From positions 1 to 5,926 of the forward strand of contig CAILKC010000760.1 of the NCBI GenBank assembly GCA_903834675.1: DNA of 5,926 bases, read 5' to 3'. The position numbers and the translations under genes were made by a program. The notes below the pieces were generated by a model. It ran no database searches. It was not told the origin of the DNA and saw nothing but the letters and a program-made list of their open reading frames with translations. Below are positions 1 through 5,663 of the stretch, one piece after another (the stretch's first letter is position 1; every line of letters starts with the position of its first letter). This stretch comes from an uncultured Victivallales bacterium. GTDB taxonomy: Bacteria > Verrucomicrobiota > Lentisphaeria > Oligosphaerales > JAFGRS01.

Positions 1-2
1 AA

Positions 3-806
3 GTCGTCAGCCAGTTTTTGGACCAGTACCCGAAGCTTGACGGCCTGATCCTGGACGACAACTTCGAATTCGACGGCCACCCCTGCTACTGCGCTGCGTG
101 TAAGGTCAGGTTCCGCACCTATTGCGAGAAGAACGGCCTCGCCTGCGCGGATCCTGCCACGGCGCCGGTCGAGAACCTTGAGATCGGTCGAGCCTGGAAA
201 GCGTTCTGGGGGGGCGAGGCGCAGTCGTTCGCGCGCCGGGTGCGGGCGATTTGCACCACCCGCAACCAGCCCTTGGGCGGCTGGTGCAGCGGCGGCATGG
301 CAGCGCTGCGGCTGAGCCAGGTCTTCGACTTCCTGGGGGCCATGGTCTACACCAGTCCGGTTTCCATGGTGCGGCAACCGCTCAGTGCCCTGCCGGAGGA
401 CCGCGGCTACGTTACCCTGCTCTGGGGAATGAACCGCCGCCCGGCGGACCTGGAAGCCGAAATGCTGGAGGCGATACAGGCGGGCAGCACAGCCGTCGGT
501 TTCTGGATCGGTTTTGACGCCTGCGCCGAGTGCGACGACACGCCTTGGCGCGTCGGGACGAAGGGCCGCAAGCCCGGCGCCTTTGAACTGACCCCCGGCA
601 GTCTCGAGGCCATCGCCCGCGCCTTCGCTCGTGCCGAGGCCGACTGGCTGGCGTTCTACCGCGACAATGTCGTCCGGGGCGACCGGCGCCTTGCCGTCGT
701 CTCCGGGCGCGTGACGCGGGAGGAACTGACCCTCACCCTCCGCCAGACGGAACAACTCGCCGCACCACGGCAGTCAGGCGCCGTAGATGTCTCAGCCTTG
801 CAGTAG
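3..806 (+). CDS. TIM-barrel glycoside-hydrolase-like protein, C-terminal part (5' end outside window)
   Basis: The reading frame is open from the left edge and ends at TAG 804-806, so about 267 residues of a longer protein are visible. A TTG at 18-20 is in frame, but codons before it are open and continue the same fold-like sequence, so it is not the start. Early on there is a strand-like segment LDGLILDDNFEF followed by CYCAACKVRF. An acidic strand end followed by C-x-C-x2-C-x3-F is, from memory, typical of uncharacterised TIM-barrel glycoside-hydrolase-like proteins of environmental bacteria. Later segments (GGWCSGGM, VTLLWGMN, TAVGFWIGF) look like further barrel strands, and the last 50 residues look like a small beta addition. 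The acidic pair DD is the obvious candidate active-site element. Substrate cannot be assigned. The next gene downstream is also carbohydrate-related, which fits a polysaccharide-processing neighbourhood. An uncharacterised non-hydrolase barrel remains possible. Confidence 0.72.
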   Translation, partial: VVSQFLDQYPKLDGLILDDNFEFDGHPCYCAACKVRFRTYCEKNGLACADPATAPVENLEIGRAWKAFWGGEAQSFARRVRAICTTRNQPLGGWCSGGMAALRLSQVFDFLGAMVYTSPVSMVRQPLSALPEDRGYVTLLWGMNRRPADLEAEMLEAIQAGSTAVGFWIGFDACAECDDTPWRVGTKGRKPGAFELTPGSLEAIARAFARAEADWLAFYRDNVVRGDRRLAVVSGRVTREELTLTLRQTEQLAAPRQSGAVDVSALQ

Positions 807-975
807 TCTTGCCCGCCGCAACCCGGTATCATGGCGGAATCACGGTCGCAAATCCGCAGCCCTAGCCCTGCCTTATTCATGAATGGCCATTTCAACCACA
901 AAGAAGAGGTCAGGGCCATTCGATTCTCCATTCTGTCAACCACCGAGAGCACCGAGAGCACAGAGAGTAACACAC

Positions 976-1004
976 TGGAGAAGAATAACTTATGTGTATA
1001 TGAT
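976..1004 (+). promoter_or_regulatory. Possible sigma70-type promoter in the centre of the palindromic element
   Basis: TGGAGA (976-981, 4 of 6 to the -35 consensus) and TATGAT (999-1004, 5 of 6 to the -10 consensus) are separated by 17 bases in the AT-rich loop of the inverted repeat. If used, transcription would run toward the beta-helix gene with a leader of roughly 185 nt containing the right arms of the palindrome. Matches of this quality arise by chance in AT-rich DNA, and the organism's promoter consensus is unknown. Confidence 0.2.
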
Positions 1005-1131
1005 CCAGCCTCTACTGCCGCCCTCTGTGACCTCTGTGTCCTCTGTGGTGCAAGGGTCGAGTGTAGTAGAATCGAATGGCCCTAAAAAAGAGGTGAAACG
1101 GTGAGAATCGTGCCACCATTTGCCATGCCTT

Positions 1132-1167
1132 GTCTTGGTGTTCTTCGTGTTCTTCGTGTTCTTGGTG
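1132..1167 (+). repeat. Four-copy 9-bp tandem repeat (TTCTTCGTG type)
   Basis: Four consecutive 9-bp units occur: GTCTTGGTG, TTCTTCGTG, TTCTTCGTG and TTCTTGGTG. The last unit merges into the outer right arm of the surrounding inverted repeat. The period equals that of the inner arrays at 941-967 and 1022-1048, and the sequence theme is similar (pyrimidine-rich, ending in GTG), suggesting all three arrays belong to one repeat family. The array ends only about 16 bp before the ribosome binding site of the next gene. Confidence 0.8.
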
Positions 1168-1183
1168 GTGAATAATCCAGGCT

Positions 1184-1188
1184 AGGAG
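1184..1188 (+). promoter_or_regulatory. Ribosome binding site of the beta-helix gene
   Basis: AGGAG lies 8 bases before the ATG at 1197-1199. It fixes the start immediately ahead of a good signal peptide. Confidence 0.75.
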
Positions 1189-1196
1189 CCCACCCG

Positions 1197-4100
1197 ATGC
1201 GAGCCCGATTCTTCCTGGCGGTAATCATCCTGACCCTGGCTGGCGCCGGGCGCGCCCTGCCGGCGCTTGAGCTGTATGTCTCCCCGAACGGCAACGACGC
1301 CTGGTCAGGCACCCTCCCCACGCCGGGCAAGGAGGGCCAAGACGGACCCTTTGCAAGCCTCCTCCGCGCCCGCGACGAAGTGCGCCGACTCAAGGCCACC
1401 GGGAAGCTCGCCGAGGGCGCCACCGTCAACCTGCGGGCCGGCACCTACCGCCTCGGCGCTGCCCTCACCCTCGGTCCCGAAGACGCCGGAACGCCGCAGG
1501 CCCCGAGGGTCTGGCGAGCCTATGAGAATGAGAAGGTGATCCTCTCCGGCGCCCTGCCCGTGAGCGGGTTCAAACCCTGGAAGGGACAGATCGTGGTGGC
1601 GGAGTTGAAGGGCACCCCGCTGGAGAAGGTGGCCTTTCGCCAGGTGTTCTTCCGGGGCGAACGGCAAGTCATGGCCCGCTACCCCAACCTTGATCCCCAG
1701 GACCCGCACTTCGGCCAGTGGGCCTACGTCCTGGCCACTGATCCCGCCCCGGCGACCAACCGTTCGGTCTCGGACAACATCCCGCAGGCCAAGGACCACT
1801 TCACCGCCACCGGGGATGTCATCAAGCCCACCTGGGAGAAGATCACCCAGGCCGAAGTCGCCATTCATCCGGCCTACGGCTGGGCCTGGAACATCCTACC
1901 GCTGCAATCGGTGGACAAGGAGACCGACACCGTCTGGCTGGGCCGCCCGGCCAGCTATGGTCTGATGATTGGCGATCGCTACTTCGTGCAGAACCTACTG
2001 GCCGAGTTGGACGCGCCGGGCGAGTGGTACCTGGATCGCGACGAGGCCAAGCTCTACTTCTGGCCACCGGCGGACCTGACCACGGGCGAGGTGAGTGTGC
2101 CGCTTGCCGAATCGCTGGTGGTCGCCGAGGGCGCCGACGGGGTCACCGTGCGCGGGCTGACCCTCGAGAACTGCGGCGGCACCGCGGTGACCCTCAAGAA
2201 CTGCGCCGGGAGCCTGGTCGCCGGCTGCACGATCCGCAACCCCGGCCTCTGGGGCGTGACGATCGTCGGCGGACGCAACACGGGGGCGGCGGGCAACGAC
2301 ATCTCTGCCACCGGCGCTGGCGGCGTCAGCATCAACTCCGGCGACCGCCAGACCCTGACCCGGGGCGACTGCTACGCCGACAACAACTACATCCACCACA
2401 TTGCCGCCTTTCAGCGCACCTATAACACCGGGGTGAACCTCTCCGGGGTGGGCAATCGGGCCAGCCACAACCTGATCCACGACTGCTACCACCAGGCCAT
2501 CCTGATCGGCGGCAATGACCAGGTGGCGGAGTACAACCTCATCCACCACACCAACCTGGGCTCGGAGGACACCGGCGGACTCTACATGTCCTCCCGGGAC
2601 TTCACCCAGCGCGGCACCGTCATCCGCTACAACGTGTTTCACCATGTCGGGGGCTTCGGCAAGAACAACTCCTCGAGCCCGGTCCGCAACGGCCAGGTAG
2701 AGTTCCACTACCCCGGCTTCACCTGGGGAATCTACCTCGATGCGCCCGAGGTGGGCTGCACTGTCTTCGGCAATGTCTTGTACAGCGTCCCGGTCTGCGG
2801 TCTGTTCAACCACGAAGGCCGCGACAACCATTGGGAGAACAACATCATCATCGACGCGCCCGCCTTCCAGGCAAGCAGCGGCGGCTATCCCGATCTCGAT
2901 GAGCAGTCGTACTCCACCCTCAAGACGCTGCGGGAGAAAGGCGGCTACGAGGCCTATCTGCGGCACTACCCGGAGCTGGCCACCTATACCGACGACAAGG
3001 CAACCCACCACACCTGCGCCCCCGGCACCTTTGCGCGCAATATCATCTACTACACCGCCGACGGCGGCAAGATGATGCGCGAGCGCAACCGGGCCAGTTG
3101 GGGCACCGGCCAACTCGTCTGGACTTTCAACGGCGGTAAGCCCGCCTTCGCCGGCTTCGAGTTCGACTACAACTGCCTGTACGCACCGCCGGAACTGGCG
3201 CTGAAGTTCAGCCTCACCCTGCGCCCGGACCCCGCGCGGTTGCTGAACTGGGACGAGTGGCGTCAGCAGGGCAAGGACGGGAATTCGCTACTCGCCGACC
3301 CCAAGTTCGTCGACCCGGCCAAGCACGACTACCGCCTGCAACCCGACTCGCCCGCGCTGAAGCTGGGCTTCCAGCCGATCCCCTTTGAGAAGATCGGGCC
3401 GTACCCCGACCCGCTGCGGGCCAGTTGGCCCATCGTCGAAGCGCCGGGGGCCGCGGCGCGGGGGGATTTCACCACCCAACGCTTCTTCAAACTCCCCGGA
3501 CGCGACCCCGTGCCGGCGGTGGAGTTACAGCCGCGCCAGGGCTTGGGCAACGTCGCCGCCAAGCTCACGAGCGGGCAGCCGGTGACGGTGGCGGTCTTCG
3601 CCGGCGGCAATCACGCCCAGGGCCTGTGGACGACCGCGGTCGGCCAATGGCTGCAAACCCAGTACCCCGCCGCCAAGCTGACGATCCTCAACGCCTCGAT
3701 TGACGGCGGCTTCCGCGGTTCGGGGCCGAGCGTCTTTCGTCTTGGCCACGAGGTTCTGAGCCAGCGGCCGGACCTGTTGGTGGTGGACTTCGCCGCCGAC
3801 GACTTCGAGAGCGATGCGGAAGCTGTGCAAGCCAATGCTGAGGGCATGGTGCGGCAGGCCTGGAAAGCCAACCCCGCCCTGGACCTGCTCTTCGTCTATG
3901 CCTTCCGCCTGGACTACGAGGCCGATTACGCCAAGGGGCTCTGCCCAAATGCCGTGGGCGCCTATGAACGAGTGGCCATGCGCTACGGCGTCCCTGCCAT
4001 CAACCTGGGTCCGCGCGTGGTCCAGATGGCCCGCGAGGGCAAGCTGACTCTCAAGGCGAGCGCGACCGAGGCACAGGCCACGCCGGACGTGCCCGTATTC

Positions 4101-4703
4101 ACCAAGGACGGCGTCTACGTCGGCCCGGCGGGAGTCCAGCTCTACGCGACGATCATTCAGGAGGGCCTGCCGAAGCTGCTGGTCACGGGTAAGCCCCTGC
4201 CTCACGCCTTGGCCAAGCCCCTCAATGCCCGCAACCTGGAGGGGGCCATCCAAGTGCCGATCACGCGGGAGATGCTGAGCGGGGAGTGGCAGGAAGTGGC
4301 GCCTGCCGAGGTCGCCGGCAGGGATTTCGCCCATCACTTCGAGCGCCTGTGGGTCACGCATACCCCGGGGGCGAAACTCAGCTTCACCTTCACCGGCACC
4401 CGGGCGTGGATATTCGACGTCTTTGGGCCGGGGACAGGGCGAGCCAAGGTGACCGTGGACGGGGTCGAGAAGGGGGTGCGCCAACAGGTCGACTCATGGT
4501 CGCATTACTACCGCCTGGGCAGCCTGGAGATCGCCTCTGACCTGCCCCCCGGCGAGCATACCGCAGTCATCGAACTCCTGCCCGAGCCACCAGATCGAGC
4601 CCTGCCTATCGCCACGGCACAGAAAGCCAAGCACTACAAACCGGCGGATTTCGAGGGAGTGGCACTGCACCTGGGGGCTCTCTGCGTGCTACAGGCCCCC
4701 TGA
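1197..4703 (+). CDS. Exported parallel beta-helix protein with degenerate SGNH/GDSL-like domain and C-terminal beta-sandwich-like region
   Basis: This 1168-residue protein is probably secreted or cell-surface. Residues 1-24 form a signal peptide (MRAR, then a hydrophobic FFLAVIILTLAGAG core, cleavage likely near ALPA). A YVSPNGNDAWSGT module (from residue 27) and a region ending in a RQVFFRGERQVMARYPN stretch are typical of the N-terminal part of right-handed beta-helix carbohydrate enzymes. Helix rungs run from about residue 310 to 560 (VTVRGLTLENC, HNLIHDC, EYNLIHH, IRYNVFHHV), with E457, D458, R467 and D468 as candidate active-site residues. LLADPKFVDPAKHDYRL (about 700) closes this part. 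Residues 790-985 resemble an SGNH hydrolase, but the nucleophile position reads GGN (N805), the GxND block reads AADD (866-869) and the DxxH block reads DGVY (D971, Y974). Residues 1024-1147 resemble the beta-sandwich that accompanies many SGNH esterases. A GH141- or GH120-like glycosidase is possible; polysaccharide lyase is the alternative. Specific activity is not assignable. Confidence 0.82.
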   Translation: MRARFFLAVIILTLAGAGRALPALELYVSPNGNDAWSGTLPTPGKEGQDGPFASLLRARDEVRRLKATGKLAEGATVNLRAGTYRLGAALTLGPEDAGTPQAPRVWRAYENEKVILSGALPVSGFKPWKGQIVVAELKGTPLEKVAFRQVFFRGERQVMARYPNLDPQDPHFGQWAYVLATDPAPATNRSVSDNIPQAKDHFTATGDVIKPTWEKITQAEVAIHPAYGWAWNILPLQSVDKETDTVWLGRPASYGLMIGDRYFVQNLLAELDAPGEWYLDRDEAKLYFWPPADLTTGEVSVPLAESLVVAEGADGVTVRGLTLENCGGTAVTLKNCAGSLVAGCTIRNPGLWGVTIVGGRNTGAAGNDISATGAGGVSINSGDRQTLTRGDCYADNNYIHHIAAFQRTYNTGVNLSGVGNRASHNLIHDCYHQAILIGGNDQVAEYNLIHHTNLGSEDTGGLYMSSRDFTQRGTVIRYNVFHHVGGFGKNNSSSPVRNGQVEFHYPGFTWGIYLDAPEVGCTVFGNVLYSVPVCGLFNHEGRDNHWENNIIIDAPAFQASSGGYPDLDEQSYSTLKTLREKGGYEAYLRHYPELATYTDDKATHHTCAPGTFARNIIYYTADGGKMMRERNRASWGTGQLVWTFNGGKPAFAGFEFDYNCLYAPPELALKFSLTLRPDPARLLNWDEWRQQGKDGNSLLADPKFVDPAKHDYRLQPDSPALKLGFQPIPFEKIGPYPDPLRASWPIVEAPGAAARGDFTTQRFFKLPGRDPVPAVELQPRQGLGNVAAKLTSGQPVTVAVFAGGNHAQGLWTTAVGQWLQTQYPAAKLTILNASIDGGFRGSGPSVFRLGHEVLSQRPDLLVVDFAADDFESDAEAVQANAEGMVRQAWKANPALDLLFVYAFRLDYEADYAKGLCPNAVGAYERVAMRYGVPAINLGPRVVQMAREGKLTLKASATEAQATPDVPVFTKDGVYVGPAGVQLYATIIQEGLPKLLVTGKPLPHALAKPLNARNLEGAIQVPITREMLSGEWQEVAPAEVAGRDFAHHFERLWVTHTPGAKLSFTFTGTRAWIFDVFGPGTGRAKVTVDGVEKGVRQQVDSWSHYYRLGSLEIASDLPPGEHTAVIELLPEPPDRALPIATAQKAKHYKPADFEGVALHLGALCVLQAP

Positions 4704-4747
4704 GGCGGGTCCGAGCGGATACCCAATACCGGCCGACGAACCTCCAC

Positions 4748-4763
4748 CGGCGCGCAGGCGCCG
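4748..4763. terminator. Small GC-rich hairpin between convergent genes, possible weak bidirectional terminator
   Basis: CGGCGC (4748-4753) and GCGCCG (4758-4763) form a perfect 6-bp stem with a GCAG loop in the 85-bp gap between two convergent stop codons. No T-run follows on either strand, so a canonical intrinsic terminator is not supported. Only the position between gene ends favours a termination role. Confidence 0.3.
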
Positions 4764-4788
4764 ACGAGCCGAGGGTTCTGCCAGGGCC

Positions 4789-5613
4789 TCACTTGCCCGT
4801 CCAATCCGACGACCGGGTCGCAGCGACCTGGCGTGGCCGGATCGGGCAGCGGGCGCAGGGCGGATGCGGCCCCGAGCCCTGGTCCAGCAGGCTCCCGACG
4901 ACGTCCAACACCTCCGACAGCCTCATCACGGTGACGGTGGCGGCCCCGATCTGGCCCCGGCGCTGCCAGCCCCGACGTTCCATCTCTGCCTCGATGAGAT
5001 CGCCGGATTCTGTCAGCGGGCAGTTGACGGCACGCCAGCCCCAGGTGCGGTGCTCAACCACCCCGCCATCGGCAAGTCTGACCGAATAGCTCTCCGTGCG
5101 CCGCCCGAGACAAGGGACGCCCCGCATCATCTCGGCGACGTGCTTGGCCGTCGTCGTCTTGTGCGTCGTCCCGAGGTTGATCTGGAGACCGCCATCCCGC
5201 GCCAGTCGGCCCAGCGGCGAGTCCGCGCCCATCGTCAGCGTCAGGTGGTGACCCTCGAGGTAACCCTCGGCAGCGCCTCCCCAGGCGGCGAAGGGATGGG
5301 TCGGATCAAGGCTGCGGAAGACGCCCGGCAGGCGCCAGAAAGTATCGGGTATCTTGCCGTTTACCGTGGGTGTCAGGGTCGGGTCGTAGACGCCTGGCCC
5401 ACCGAGACCGAAAGGCTGCCCATGGTTGAACGAGGGCATCAGGATCGTGCCGGCCGGCGTCACGAGGTCCATGAGCGCTGAGACCACCGTGAGGGCGCCC
5501 CCTTCGACCTGGCCGAAAGCACTCAACGAGCTGTGTACCATGACCCGCATGCCGGGGCGGATTCCCAGCGCGGCCAGGCCCGTGCGAATGTCGCTGCCCG
5601 TCACGTTGCCCAT
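4789..5613 (-). CDS. AAC(3)/YokD-family N-acetyltransferase-like protein
   Basis: The 274-residue product matches the usual length and motif order of the aminoglycoside 3-N-acetyltransferase (Antibiotic_NAT) family, which transfers acetyl from acetyl-CoA to an amino group. Visible landmarks are VMVHSSLSAFGQVEGGA (residues 24-40, H27 S28 S29), GTILMPSF (55-62), FRSLDPTHPFAAWG (99-112), DSPLGRL (131-137) and a LGTTHKTTTAKHVAE segment (147-161) with H151, H158 and E161 in the region that holds the family's conserved His. The start is supported by GGAGG six bases upstream. The protein is probably cytoplasmic, with no signal peptide. The C-terminal tail carries PPCARCPIRPRQ, with C253 and C256 in a C-x2-C arrangement not required for the known fold. 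Many family members, such as YokD-type proteins, have no proven antibiotic substrate, so a resistance role should not be assumed. It is convergent with the beta-helix gene, and a 60-bp tandem repeat lies upstream. Confidence 0.88.
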   Translation of the reverse strand: MGNVTGSDIRTGLAALGIRPGMRVMVHSSLSAFGQVEGGALTVVSALMDLVTPAGTILMPSFNHGQPFGLGGPGVYDPTLTPTVNGKIPDTFWRLPGVFRSLDPTHPFAAWGGAAEGYLEGHHLTLTMGADSPLGRLARDGGLQINLGTTHKTTTAKHVAEMMRGVPCLGRRTESYSVRLADGGVVEHRTWGWRAVNCPLTESGDLIEAEMERRGWQRRGQIGAATVTVMRLSEVLDVVGSLLDQGSGPHPPCARCPIRPRQVAATRSSDWTGK

Positions 5614-5619
5614 GCGTTG

Positions 5620-5624
5620 CCTCC
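5620..5624 (-). promoter_or_regulatory. Ribosome binding site of the acetyltransferase-family gene
   Basis: On the - strand GGAGG lies 6 bases before the ATG at 5613-5611, which decides this start for the gene. Confidence 0.8.
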
Positions 5625-5663
5625 GGCCTTACGGTACGCTGCACGGGCACGATGACAAGGGGT

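Larger units (their letters stand above)
891..1172. repeat. Nested inverted-repeat (MITE- or REP-like) element
   Basis: Three pairs of arms are nested around one centre. The outer pair is 891-905 with 1159-1172 (13 of 14 bases match, with one extra base in the left arm). The middle pair is a perfect 16-bp inverted repeat, AGGGCCATTCGATTCT at 912-927 and its complement at 1068-1083. The inner pair consists of three 9-bp units on each side, 941-967 (CACCGAGAG-like) against 1022-1048 (CCTCTGTGN), which pair imperfectly. A final short CTGGA/TCCAG pair (975-979 and 1004-1008) closes the AT-rich centre. No transposase is present. A heptamer AAGAGGT occurs outside the middle arms (904-910 and 1088-1094), but four A residues separate the right copy from its arm, so a target duplication is not established. 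It may be a nonautonomous mobile element or a dispersed palindromic repeat; both readings are inference. Confidence 0.7.
807..1196. other. Repeat-rich intergenic region between the two + strand genes
   Basis: This 390-bp gap holds no convincing gene. From 807 to about 880 I see no clear terminator; the best candidate is a weak CCGCC/GGCGG pairing with a long loop. From about 891 to 1172 it is occupied by a nested inverted-repeat element with 9-bp tandem arrays, listed separately. The middle (about 980-1004) is clearly more AT-rich than the flanking genes. Open frames crossing the region read as low-complexity Ser/Thr/Glu or Leu/Arg/Val text that simply translates the 9-bp repeats. Confidence 0.75.

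Noticed and set aside
904..1094. AAGAGGT pair as a target-site duplication around the 16-bp inverted repeat
   Set aside because: The two copies lie at unequal distances from the arms (one base on the left, four on the right) within purine-rich sequence where a heptamer match is easy by chance.
831..1104. Two overlapping + strand frames (84 and 73 codons) in the first intergenic region
   Set aside because: Their products translate the 9-bp arrays (for example repeated Thr-Glu-Ser), have no good ribosome binding site and run through the inverted repeat.
1995..3113. 372-codon frame on the - strand opposite the beta-helix gene
   Set aside because: Its Val/Ala/Gly/Asp-rich low-information product is the usual antisense shadow of a GC-rich gene, and the + strand frame has clear protein-family features.
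3525..4484. 319-codon frame on the - strand opposite the SGNH-like part
   Set aside because: It is an antisense shadow produced by high GC at third positions, with no recognisable fold, while the opposite strand is clearly coding.
4864..5481. 205-codon + strand frame across the acetyltransferase gene
   Set aside because: It lies wholly within the - strand gene that carries AAC(3) family motifs, and its composition is that of a shadow frame.
5631..5658. TTGTCA - 16 bases - TACCGT on the - strand as a promoter for the acetyltransferase gene
   Set aside because: The -10 match is only 3 of 6, and the implied start would fall on the ribosome binding site itself, leaving almost no leader.
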